A DNA stretch of 64,000 nucleotides, from NCBI GenBank assembly GCA_003712165.1, contig RHLH01000001.1, positions 2,577,575 through 2,641,574 on the forward strand, read 5' to 3'. The stretch is from Phycisphaera sp. GTDB lineage: Bacteria; Planctomycetota; Phycisphaerae; Phycisphaerales; UBA1924. This document shows positions 35,399-43,771 of the stretch, piece after piece; positions within the stretch are counted from its first letter, which is position 1, and each line of letters starts with the position of its first letter. A model generated the notes under the pieces. That model was not told the DNA's origin, did no database searches, and saw only the letters and a list, made by a program, of their open reading frames with translations. The translations under genes were made by a program, and so were the position numbers.

Positions 35399-36027
35399 AG
35401 ATCACCGAGTTCTTGTGTGAATTTCTCAAGATCATCTGCTTTAGACTGCAGACCCAGTCTCCTAGTCTTCTGTAGAAAATCCGTAGACCTAACCTCCGCA
35501 GCCCTCTCAAGTAGCATGTGAGCTTCTTCAGCAGTCCGAATTGGTCTGGATTCTGGTTTGCCCCCAAGTGGCCGTATGTAAATAGTGCCTGAAACCAACC
35601 CTTTCCCATCAGGCCCATTTTTTTTACACACTACTGGTATATCAAAAAAAGGTTGAATCTCAAGAACAAGGATCTCCTTACTTGCCTCGATTTCATGCCT
35701 TGCCAGTATCAGTTTTACATTCGGAGATGCAAATGCATTGATCTGATCAAGCACGATATCTGGCTGATATGTAGCCAAATGGCTTTCTGACATTCCATCC
35801 AGCATCCAAGCGTCATCTTGCTGATTTACACCAATTAGAACTATACCGCCACCAGACAAATTGGCCATAGCCAATGCACTACGTGTCACAGAATACCGCA
35901 GCGACTCCCAAGGCTCGCTCCTTTTGAATTCGATATCTGATTCTTCTTGTAGACGACTGATTGCAAATTGCACTCGTTCAAAGAGTGATTTGTGCCCATC
36001 TGAATCTGTAAATGGGAGCGGTGGCAT
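35395..36027 (-). CDS. AlbA_2 (Schlafen-type) domain protein
   Basis: A 210-residue protein whose first about 165 residues match the Schlafen AlbA_2 domain: ESDIEFKRSEPWESLRYS with the conserved E-x-K, followed by MANLSGGGIVLIGVNQQ and a late SGTIYIRPLGGK. In other proteins this fold acts as a nucleic-acid-binding domain or RNase (Schlafen family) and appears in phage-defence and toxin-like genes. No ATPase domain follows, so it is a stand-alone form. The C-terminus is a charged helix (LLERAAEVRSTDFLQKTRRL). It is AT-rich and overlaps the next gene by 4 nt. The start lies only 15 nt from the nrdJ terminator T-tract; TAGGAT (36033-36038) ends 5 nt before the ATG and is the only visible promoter element. 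Confidence 0.75.
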   Translation of the reverse strand: MPPLPFTDSDGHKSLFERVQFAISRLQEESDIEFKRSEPWESLRYSVTRSALAMANLSGGGIVLIGVNQQDDAWMLDGMSESHLATYQPDIVLDQINAFASPNVKLILARHEIEASKEILVLEIQPFFDIPVVCKKNGPDGKGLVSGTIYIRPLGGKPESRPIRTAEEAHMLLERAAEVRSTDFLQKTRRLGLQSKADDLEKFTQELGDL

Positions 36028-36041
36028 GCCTAATCCTACTA

Positions 36042-36078
36042 CAAAAAGCCCCCGGGCGCCGGTGGTCCGCCCGGGGGT
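36042..36078 (-). terminator. Intrinsic terminator after nrdJ
   Basis: Read on the minus strand, CCCCCGGGCG (36068-36077) and CGCCCGGGGG (36049-36058) are perfect inverted repeats, followed by CTTTTTG. A second GC-rich hairpin (GGGCGGG/CCCGCCC, about 36149-36176) lies between it and the nrdJ stop. Confidence 0.88.
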
Positions 36079-36189
36079 CTTGGAGTGGGGCCGGCCCGCA
36101 TCGGCGTTGCACCGCGCTAGCCGACCCGTGGTGGGTCAGTCGTGATGGGCGGGCGCCCTTTCAGGCGTCCCGCCCGGGTATGGTGTTGC

Positions 36190-39100
36190 TTAGCTGCACC
36201 CCATGCTGTTGCCGCAGCCCATGCACTTGTAGCAGGTGCCGTTGCGAACGGTGATCTCGCCGCAGACATCGCAGGGTGGGCTGTCGCCCATGTTCTCGCT
36301 CATGGCGGCCGAGAGGGCCGAGACGTGTTCCTCGACGACCACTGTTGTCACTTCGCCCCCAGACTGAAGACTGGTTTCTGAGCTGATGACCGTCTCGTGC
36401 GAGTGCGCGACCACTGTTGACTGGCGGGCCAGGCTGCCGTCGGTCGTGCCCGGGTCGGTCTCGGTGTTGACGATCCCGATACGCCCGATCGGGCCCGAGT
36501 CCTGCGTGCTTCTGTCGCTCGAGGTGGCGGGCTTGCTCTGCGTGCTCCAACGATTGTCTCCCCCAACCGAACCCGACGACTTGGCGGGCGCGGCGCTTGT
36601 GCGTGAAGCGGAGGTCTGATCGGATTTGGATTCGCTCTTGGCTGCCGGGCGGTGCGGCAGGTTGGCTTCGCGGTAGCCCGGGATGAAGCGCATCCCGAGC
36701 CAGCGGAAGATGTAGTCAACCAGGCTCTTGGCGAAGGGGATGTCCTTGTTGGAGGTCATGCCCGCCGGCTCGAAGCGCTGGTGCGTGAACTTGTTGACCA
36801 GCGACTGCACTGGCACGCCGTACTGGAGCGCCACGGAAACCGCGGTGCCCAGCGAATCCATCAGACCACCGATGGTGGAGCCTTCCTTGGCCATGGTGAT
36901 AAACAACTCGCCGGGCATGCCGTCTTCGTAGAGGCCGACCGTGAGGTAGCCCTCGTGCCCTGCGACGTTGAACTTGTGCGTGACCGACTCGCGCGTGACC
37001 GGCAGGCGGCGACGCATCGGGCGGTGCACGATCTTGGTTTTCTCTTCGACGACTATGTCGGACTTCTCGCCCGCAATGGCGCCGGCGAGGCTTGCGACGG
37101 AAGCCGCGACCTCTTCCTTGGCCTCCAGCTCGTCGAGTTCGTCGATCTCCTCGTCGTCGAGTTCGACGTCCTTCTTGGCCGAGAGCGGCTGGCTGAGCTT
37201 GCACCCGTCGCGGTAGAGCGCGTTGGCCTTGAGGCCGAGCTCCCAGCTCAGGCGGTAGCAGTCCTTGATGTCATCAACGGTCGCGGAGTTTGCGAGGTTG
37301 ATGGTCTTACTGATCGCGCCGGAGATAAAGGGCTGCGCGGCGGCCATCATGCGGATGTGCCCCGTGCTCGCGATGAGACGCGTGCCGAGCGGGCCGCAGT
37401 GGTTGGCACAGTCGAAGACGGGCAGGTGCGCATCCTCGAAGCCCGGCGCGCCCTCGATGGTCTGGCGGCCGCAGACGAGCTGGTTGAGCTGCTCGATGTC
37501 CTTGTTCTTGAGCTCGAAGTGCTTGAGCAGGTTGAAACTCTGGTCCGCCTTGGCGCGCTCGGGATCGACACCCGCGGCTTCGAGTACATCGTCACCGAGC
37601 GACCACGCGCTGAACGCGAAGCCCAGCTCGAAGCAGCCCGGCAGGCCCTCTTCGATCTTGCTCAGGTGCTCGGCCTTGAGGCCCTTGTCCATCAAGAACT
37701 CGGCGAGCGTCTTATCCTCATCGGCGCCGGGCGCCCCTTCGGGCATCGGGACCGCGAGACTGAGCGTGCCGATGATCGAGGTGATGATCAGACGGATCTG
37801 TTCTTCCGAGTAGCCAAGCGCCTGGAGCGCGGGCTCGACGGACGCGTTGACGATCTTGAAGTAGCCGCCTCCGGCGAGCTTCTTGAACTTCACGAGCGCG
37901 AAGTCGGGCTCGACACCGGTCGTGTCGCAATCCATCAGGAGACCGATCGTGCCCGTGGGCGCGATGACGGTGACCTGCGCGTTGCGGTAGCCGTGCTCCA
38001 TGCCCAGTTCGAGCGCTTCGTCCCAGACGATCGCGGCGCGGTCGAGCAGGTTGCGAGCGTTTGCGATGGGCACGTTACCGTTGGTCACGATGTCGTGATC
38101 GATCGGCACCGGGCGGATGCGGAGGTCTTCCCACTCCTTGGCGTCGCGCGAGATGCCGTGCGCGGCGCGGCGGTGGTTGCGGATCACGCGGAGCATGTTC
38201 TCACGGTCCGCCTTGAATCCACGGAACGCGCCGTGCTCCGCGGCGAGCATCGCGCTCTGGCGGTATGACCGGCCCGTCATGATCGAGCTGAGCATCGCGC
38301 AGATCGAGCGGCCCTGCTCCGAGTCATAAGGAATGCCCGCCTGCATCAGCATCGCGCCGAGGTTTGCGTACCCAAGGCCCAGCGTGCGGTAGCGCTCACT
38401 GAGCCTTGCGATCTCCTTGCTCGGGAACGCGGCCATCAGCACGCTGATCTCGAGGACGACCGTCCAGATATCAACCGCGTGCTCGTAGAGCTCGACATCG
38501 AAGGTCTGCGCCTCGTTGTCGTAGAACTTGAGCAGGTTGAGTGAGGCGAGGTTGCAGGCCGTGTTGTCGAGGAACATGTATTCGCTGCACGGGTTGCTCG
38601 CGTTGATCCGGCCCGCAGTCGGGCAGGTGTGCCACGCGTTGATCGTCGAGTCAAACTGCACGCCCGGGTCGGCGCACTTCCACGCGGCGTAGCTGATGTC
38701 GTCCCACAGCTCACGCGCGTCGAGCGTGACCGCGATCTCGCTCGGGTTCGTGCGGTAGAACGTGTCCCAGCCCTTGCCCTCGTCGACCGCGTCAAAGAAC
38801 GAGTCGGGGATGCGGACCGAGTTGTTTGAGTTCTGACCGCTGACGGTCTGGTAGCTCTCGCCGTTGAAGTCGAAGTCGAGCTCGAGCCCGAGGCGCTCGC
38901 ACGTCTCGCGGGTCGACTCGTCCTTCTCCTTGAGAAGCTTCAGGCCCTCGACCATCGCCTGGACCTTGACCTCTTCGCGCACCTTCCAGTTCACGAAGCC
39001 CGAGATATCCGGGTGGTCCATGTCGAGGCAGACCATCTTCGCGGCGCGGCGGGTGGTCCCCCCACTCTTGATCGCGCCCGCGGCGCGGTCGCCGATCTTC

Positions 39101-39852
39101 AGCCAACTCATGAGGCCCGAGCTCTTGCCCCCGCCCGAGAGCGGCTCGTTCTCGCCGCGCAGGCTCGAGAAGTTCGTGCCCGTGCCCGAGCCGTACTTAA
39201 AGAGGCGCGCCTCGCGAACCCACAGGTCCATGATGCCGCCCTCTTCGACGAGCGCATCGTCCACGCTCTGGATGAAGCACGCGTGGGGCTGGGGGTGCGT
39301 GTACGCGTCCTCGGACTCAAGGATCTCACCCGTCTCGAAGTCCGCGTGGAAGTGACCCTGCGCCGGACCGGTCGTGCCGTAGGCGAAGTTCAGGCCCGTG
39401 TTGAACCACTGCGGCGAGTTGGGCGCCGAGACCTGGTGCACCATCATGTACACCAGCTCGTCGTAGAACGCCTGCGCGTCCTCGGCGGTATCGAAGTAGT
39501 CGTGCGTCTCGCCCCAGTGGCGCCAGCAGCCGGCGAGGCGGTGGATGACCTGCTTCGCCGAGCGCTCGGGGCCGGTCACGACCTCGCCCTTGTCGTCCTT
39601 GATGAATGCGTCCTTGGCAAGCGCCTCGACCGGGTCGTGCCCGGGCAGGACCTGCGGCACACCCGCCTTGCGGAAGTACTTGCTCACCATGATGTCGGTC
39701 GCCAGCTGGCTCCACGACTCAGGGACTTCCGCGTCGGCCATCTCGAAGACGACCGTCCCGTCAGGATTCGCGATCCGACTGGCCCGCTTCGTCCACTTTG
39801 CCGTGGCGAAGGCGTCCTGGCCCTCAGTGGTAAACTTCCGTGTAATTTTCAT
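36190..39852 (-). CDS. nrdJ: Vitamin B12-dependent ribonucleotide reductase (class II)
   Basis: A 1220-residue enzyme that makes deoxyribonucleotides using adenosylcobalamin and needs no oxygen. Visible are the substrate-site region ASNPCSEYMFLDNTACNLAS, the radical/active-site part NAQVTVIAPTGTIGLLMDCD, the substrate-loop FSSLRGENEPLSGGGKSSGL and SGGTTRRAAKMVCLDMDHPD. The C-terminus ends in a zinc-finger-like CDVCGEITVRNGTCYKCMGC, typical of long NrdJ proteins. A Ser/Thr-rich linker of about 130 residues separates this from the core (roughly 1065-1195), longer than usual. It lies downstream of dcd and the VOC gene on the same strand, joining two steps of dNTP supply. Confidence 0.94.
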   Translation of the reverse strand: MKITRKFTTEGQDAFATAKWTKRASRIANPDGTVVFEMADAEVPESWSQLATDIMVSKYFRKAGVPQVLPGHDPVEALAKDAFIKDDKGEVVTGPERSAKQVIHRLAGCWRHWGETHDYFDTAEDAQAFYDELVYMMVHQVSAPNSPQWFNTGLNFAYGTTGPAQGHFHADFETGEILESEDAYTHPQPHACFIQSVDDALVEEGGIMDLWVREARLFKYGSGTGTNFSSLRGENEPLSGGGKSSGLMSWLKIGDRAAGAIKSGGTTRRAAKMVCLDMDHPDISGFVNWKVREEVKVQAMVEGLKLLKEKDESTRETCERLGLELDFDFNGESYQTVSGQNSNNSVRIPDSFFDAVDEGKGWDTFYRTNPSEIAVTLDARELWDDISYAAWKCADPGVQFDSTINAWHTCPTAGRINASNPCSEYMFLDNTACNLASLNLLKFYDNEAQTFDVELYEHAVDIWTVVLEISVLMAAFPSKEIARLSERYRTLGLGYANLGAMLMQAGIPYDSEQGRSICAMLSSIMTGRSYRQSAMLAAEHGAFRGFKADRENMLRVIRNHRRAAHGISRDAKEWEDLRIRPVPIDHDIVTNGNVPIANARNLLDRAAIVWDEALELGMEHGYRNAQVTVIAPTGTIGLLMDCDTTGVEPDFALVKFKKLAGGGYFKIVNASVEPALQALGYSEEQIRLIITSIIGTLSLAVPMPEGAPGADEDKTLAEFLMDKGLKAEHLSKIEEGLPGCFELGFAFSAWSLGDDVLEAAGVDPERAKADQSFNLLKHFELKNKDIEQLNQLVCGRQTIEGAPGFEDAHLPVFDCANHCGPLGTRLIASTGHIRMMAAAQPFISGAISKTINLANSATVDDIKDCYRLSWELGLKANALYRDGCKLSQPLSAKKDVELDDEEIDELDELEAKEEVAASVASLAGAIAGEKSDIVVEEKTKIVHRPMRRRLPVTRESVTHKFNVAGHEGYLTVGLYEDGMPGELFITMAKEGSTIGGLMDSLGTAVSVALQYGVPVQSLVNKFTHQRFEPAGMTSNKDIPFAKSLVDYIFRWLGMRFIPGYREANLPHRPAAKSESKSDQTSASRTSAAPAKSSGSVGGDNRWSTQSKPATSSDRSTQDSGPIGRIGIVNTETDPGTTDGSLARQSTVVAHSHETVISSETSLQSGGEVTTVVVEEHVSALSAAMSENMGDSPPCDVCGEITVRNGTCYKCMGCGNSMGCS

Positions 39853-39901
39853 TGATCAATAACCTATTCAATTAATCAGTGTTTTCACCAATCGCGAACT
39901 A

Positions 39902-40261
39902 CTACAGTCCCTGGTCAGACCAAACCGCAAATTCATTGCCGCCGGGCTCTACAAAGTGGAAACGCCGCCCACCGGGAAAGCTAAACACAGGTTTCACTAC
40001 TTCGCCGCCGGCGTTTTCGACCTTCTGCTTTGTGCCCTCTAATTCGGAGCTGTAAAAGACGATCAACGCCGAGCCACTCTCAGTCAAAGCACACATCTCC
40101 GATTTGAAGAAGCCGCCGTCCAGACCTTCACCTGTAAAAGCGGTGTACTCGGGCCCAAAGTCTTCGAAGTCCCACCCGAAAGCACTTCGAAAAAAAGCTT
40201 TGGATCGTTCGATATCACGAGACCCGAACTCGACGTAATCGATTTTTTCGTGTTCATGCAT
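39902..40261 (-). CDS. VOC-superfamily (glyoxalase/bleomycin-resistance-like) protein
   Basis: A 119-residue single-unit VOC protein. The beta-alpha-beta-beta-beta pattern is visible (DYVEFGSRDIERSKAFFRSA at about 7-26; EVVKPVFSFPGGRRFHFVEP near 90-110), with the final E-x-G-G-N-E-F signature. Proteins of this size include lyase-like and antibiotic-binding members; the metal residues look incomplete, so no reaction is proposed. ATG 40261 is used, since the longer TTG start would overlap dcd. The DNA is less GC-rich than both neighbours, suggesting that it was inserted between dcd and nrdJ. Confidence 0.8.
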   Translation of the reverse strand: MHEHEKIDYVEFGSRDIERSKAFFRSAFGWDFEDFGPEYTAFTGEGLDGGFFKSEMCALTESGSALIVFYSSELEGTKQKVENAGGEVVKPVFSFPGGRRFHFVEPGGNEFAVWSDQGL

Positions 40262-40280
40262 GCGATACAACTCGTCAAAC

Positions 40281-40874
40281 TCAATCAACCTTCGGCAGCG
40301 TCAGACCATCCTGATCCTGATACTTCCCCGCCTTATCTGCGTAGCTCGTCTCGCACACCTGCTCGGCCTTGAGGAAGATGAGCTGCGCGACGCCCTCGTT
40401 CGCGTACACGCGCGCCGGGAGCGGTGTGGTGTTGCTGATCTCGAGCGTCACCTTGCCGCGCCACTCGGGCTCGAGGGGCGTGACGTTCACGATCAAGCCG
40501 CAGCGGGCGTACGTGCTCTTGCCGACGCAGATGACGAGCATGTCGCGGGGGACCGCGATGTACTCGACTGTCTCGCAGAGCGCGAAGCTGTTGGGCGGGA
40601 TGATGATGTACCGGCTGCCGTTGTCCTCGCCGCCGTGGCCCGGGACCTCGGTGTCGACCTCGACCATCATCTCGTCGCTGAATCTCTTGGGATCGACGAC
40701 GGCGATGTCACCCGTGACTGGCGTCGGGGTGAAGATCTTGAAACGCGAGCCGACGCGGACGTCGTACCCGTAGCTCGAGACGCCGAAGCTGACCTTACCA
40801 GGCCGCTTCTCCGCCGCGGCGTAAGGCTTGATCTCAACGAGCTCCCTGATTTGTGAATCGCACAGAACGCCCAC
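40281..40874 (-). CDS. dcd: dCTP deaminase
   Basis: A 197-residue trimeric deaminase making dUTP from dCTP for thymidylate synthesis. The N-terminus [13 protein letters not shown], the KSTYARCGL segment, the catalytic-glutamate region [14 protein letters not shown] and the [11 protein letters not shown] motif are conserved. The GTG at 40874 is selected because AGGTGG stands 6 nt before it and this gives the normal family length; the longer frame adds 36 non-conserved residues. It heads the dcd-VOC-nrdJ run. Confidence 0.93.
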   Translation of the reverse strand: MGVLCDSQIRELVEIKPYAAAEKRPGKVSFGVSSYGYDVRVGSRFKIFTPTPVTGDIAVVDPKRFSDEMMVEVDTEVPGHGGEDNGSRYIIIPPNSFALCETVEYIAVPRDMLVICVGKSTYARCGLIVNVTPLEPEWRGKVTLEISNTTPLPARVYANEGVAQLIFLKAEQVCETSYADKAGKYQDQDGLTLPKVD

Positions 40875-41679
40875 AACTGGCCACCTTTGCTGCCGGTGCG
40901 CAGGGAACGATGCCCCCACACACCCTGATTCCTCTCTCCACCCGGCCCGGGGCGTACTCCGCCGCTCCGATCCGAGACCCACCTACGCCGCCCCGAAGGA
41001 CGACTCGGTTACCCACGCCCGAATGGGCGCACGAAGACCGCCGACGCCCCGAATGGCTGCTCCATTCCGGATAGGAATGGTTTGTTCGGGTCGTTTGTCG
41101 CGTCACTCCGAGACGCCTAGGCGTTTGCTGAAACCCTCCACAGTCCCTGCCGCAGCCGAACAAGCTGTGACGGGTCACCATGCTACCACTACCCATCGTG
41201 TCGTGAAGGGGTTTCGAGCACAAAATATCGGGTTTACTTGTCATCAAGAGGCGGAAGTTGCGCCCAAGTTCTTGTTGACGCGGCATTTGAGCGTTGTGTA
41301 AAGATGGGTCTTTAACAATCCACAACATCTTGTTGCTCTTTCGCTCAATACCCGGTTTCAGGTACCACCGAGCGTGCAATTGATGTCACTCACTGTCGTT
41401 TACAGCCGACAAGGGCACATTCTGTACATATATAAGGTATACGTTTTATATTTGTACGCAAGAACCTTCTGTCAATAACTTCGATCGAGTTTTGGGCGCC
41501 CTGTGGGGATGGGCCCTGCCTGCGGATACGATCTGTGTGTCGGTATGAGCGTGGCCGGTGGGTGACGGGCTACGCCAGGCTACACCGCGGAAAAGGGACC
41601 CCCGCGGACAAAAACCGGCCGCCGGACATCACCACCGAAACCCGAGGCCCACGCGAGGCCCATCGGAGGATGCGCTGCG
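40875..41679. other. Long intergenic region between divergent dcd and the FlgI-like gene
   Basis: About 800 nt without a convincing gene. The dcd side is GC-rich and holds a perfect hairpin CCATTCC/GGAATGG (41062-41068, 41074-41080) followed by TTTGTT, plus a further GAATGG (41051-41056) that could pair alternatively. From about 41160 to 41480 the sequence becomes AT-rich. A possible promoter TTGACG-N16-TGTAAA (41275-41302) and TACGAT (41527-41532) face the FlgI-like gene. No tRNA or known RNA was recognised. Confidence 0.45.
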
Positions 41680-43674
41680 ATGAAACTCACGCCAGCGGCG
41701 ACGACATTGATGCTCTGCATCTCGCTCCTGCTCCCAGCCCTCTCCGGCGGGTGCTCGAACGGACCGACGAAGCGACCACGCACGGTGAACCCGACCTTCC
41801 AGAACGCGCCAAGCGTCCTGCGCGGCACGATCGGGTACGAAACCAAACTGCGCAGAGCCGAGGCGACGTACATCTCTGGCTACGGCCTGATCGTCGGGCT
41901 CGACGGCACGGGCAGCACGAACGTCCCCGAGAACGTCGCGGCGACGATGGAGAAAGAGATTCTCCGGATGGCCGACAGCGAGTCCGGCGCGTTCGTCAAC
42001 ACACCCTTCGAGGACTTATCGCCGCGCGAGATCATCCGTCACCCGGACACCGCGGTTGTGCTCGTTGAGGGATATGTGTCGGCGGGCATGCCCGAGGGCT
42101 CGGAGTTCGATGTGCTCGTGCGGGCGCTCTCGGGCTCGACCGCCGAGTCGCTCGAGGGCGGCAAGCTCTGGACGACTTACCTCCAAATCGGCCCCGCCAG
42201 CACTCTGGGCGGCCTGCAGACTCAGACGATCGGCGAAGCGCGCGGTGAGGTCTTTATCAACCCGTTCACCGAGCCTGGCGCGCAGACCGAGATCAACCTC
42301 CGCGTGGGCCGTGTGATCGGAGGCGGGAACGTCACCGAACCGCTCCCGCTCGAGTTGCTGCTCGAAACGCCGCTCCACTCACGCGCGCAGGCCATCAAGC
42401 GCGCAATCAATGAGCGCTTCCCCGATGGCCCAAGAGGTCAGGGCACAACGGCCATCGGGCGCGACGATCAGGTCATCCAAGTTTTCTCGCCGCCGGCGTA
42501 CAAGGACCGGTTCAATGAGTTCGTTCAGCTTCTGCTGCACACATCCATCAACCAGTCGTTCCCCGAGCAGCTGGCGCGGAAGTACACACGTTCGATGATC
42601 GAGGACCCGAGTTCGGCAGGGCAGCTCAGCTGGGCACTCAGAGCCGTGGGACCGAGGGCAATACCGTTCGTTCGTGATATTTACGAGTTCCCAGAGCAGG
42701 GGCCTCGGATCGCCGCTCTGCGAGCGGGCGCACACCTCGGCGACACACGCGCAACCGCGTTCCTCGAGCGGATCGCGTTCGACGAATACTCACCCAACAG
42801 ACTCGAAGCCATCGAGCTTCTCGGTGTCGCGGCTGGCCACGGCTCGATCGAGCGCACGCTGCAGGACCTTCTTGAAGACGAAGGGGAGCTGACGCTTCGC
42901 ATCGCTGCCTACGAGGCGCTCATGGAGCGGGCCAAGCGCGAGAGGCTCGAGAGACTCATCGCCAGCAACTCGTCGAGGCCTTCCGGTCAGCGCGCTTCGA
43001 TCGAACAGCTCGTGTACTACGCTGAGACGGTCATCCCCCGCGGCAACTCGCAGGGCGTCGAGCGCATCGACATCAAGAGCCGGTTCCAACTCGACATCGT
43101 GCCCTTCGGCGATCCGATGGTTTACGTCACCCAGCAGGGCACTCCTAGGATCGCGCTGATCGGCGATGACACCGACCTCGTCACCCCGCTCTTCGTAACG
43201 GCGTGGTCCGACCGGTTTATCATGGTCGCCGAGAACGAGAACGACCAGGAAGTCCGCCTCCGCTACGAGACCTCAGGCAACGGGCCCATCATCACCACCC
43301 GCGTGGGCAAGGACCTCGACACGCTGATCAAATACATGGCTCGCGGGGGGTCCGCCACCGACACAAGGCCCGGGCTCGGGTTCACCTACTCGGAGATCGT
43401 CGGCGCGCTCGCAGCGATCCAGGACTCGGGCGGGACAAGGGCCTCGTTTGCGACCGAGACCGACCGCCTGATCGCGGAGCTCCTAGACGCCAGCCAGACC
43501 ACGACGCAGGAGCGCCCTGCTCTGATCGGAGGCGAGGGTGAAGAGATCGAACTCGATCCGCTCACGGGCGACCCGAAACCGACCCCCGAGGACGACGAGG
43601 ACAGGTCGCCCTATGTCGTGCCTCTGAAACCCAAAACGAACGATTCCAACGGGGGGACAGACGGCTCAAGGTGA
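41680..43674 (+). CDS. FlgI-like (flagellar P-ring family) lipoprotein with an internal HEAT-like region
   Basis: A 664-residue lipoprotein: the signal peptide ends in a lipobox SGGC at about residue 25. FlgI builds the flagellar P-ring. Here ISGYGLIVGLDGTGSTNVPE (about 65-84) matches the FlgI start, and YSEIVGALAAIQDSGGTRA near 570 matches its C-terminal end. Between them, at about 310-410, lies a HEAT-like helical section (AIPFVRDIYEFPEQGPRIAALRAGAHLGDTRATAFL). FlgI is usually about 350 residues and is not a lipoprotein. The tail is acidic. No flagellar gene is in the window, so the role may not be motility. Confidence 0.78.
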   Translation: MKLTPAATTLMLCISLLLPALSGGCSNGPTKRPRTVNPTFQNAPSVLRGTIGYETKLRRAEATYISGYGLIVGLDGTGSTNVPENVAATMEKEILRMADSESGAFVNTPFEDLSPREIIRHPDTAVVLVEGYVSAGMPEGSEFDVLVRALSGSTAESLEGGKLWTTYLQIGPASTLGGLQTQTIGEARGEVFINPFTEPGAQTEINLRVGRVIGGGNVTEPLPLELLLETPLHSRAQAIKRAINERFPDGPRGQGTTAIGRDDQVIQVFSPPAYKDRFNEFVQLLLHTSINQSFPEQLARKYTRSMIEDPSSAGQLSWALRAVGPRAIPFVRDIYEFPEQGPRIAALRAGAHLGDTRATAFLERIAFDEYSPNRLEAIELLGVAAGHGSIERTLQDLLEDEGELTLRIAAYEALMERAKRERLERLIASNSSRPSGQRASIEQLVYYAETVIPRGNSQGVERIDIKSRFQLDIVPFGDPMVYVTQQGTPRIALIGDDTDLVTPLFVTAWSDRFIMVAENENDQEVRLRYETSGNGPIITTRVGKDLDTLIKYMARGGSATDTRPGLGFTYSEIVGALAAIQDSGGTRASFATETDRLIAELLDASQTTTQERPALIGGEGEEIELDPLTGDPKPTPEDDEDRSPYVVPLKPKTNDSNGGTDGSR

Positions 43675-43682
43675 TGTAGACT
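43654..43682 (+). promoter_or_regulatory. Promoter candidate for smc
   Basis: GGGACA (43654-43659), a 17-nt spacer and TAGACT (43677-43682) overlap the stop codon of the FlgI-like gene, 89 nt before the smc ATG. Confidence 0.5.
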
Positions 43683-43771
43683 GATCCCTCCTTTGCAAGG
43701 CCCCACTGGCAGGACGCCGATGAACCGGGCTAGGCACACGTCGAAAGGCGGCATGGAGGGCGCCCCGACCT

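Noticed and set aside
36652..38268. Long open frame antisense to nrdJ
   Set aside because: Shadow of the conserved nrdJ frame; no protein motifs.
41275..41340. DnaA-box-like CAATCCACA in the AT-rich intergenic region, considered as a replication origin
   Set aside because: Two mismatches from the consensus, no cluster of boxes, and no dnaA/dnaN genes nearby.
40834..41379. Possible gene upstream of dcd on the minus strand
   Set aside because: Mostly overlaps dcd and the GC-rich leader; composition lacks protein-like pattern and no homolog is apparent.
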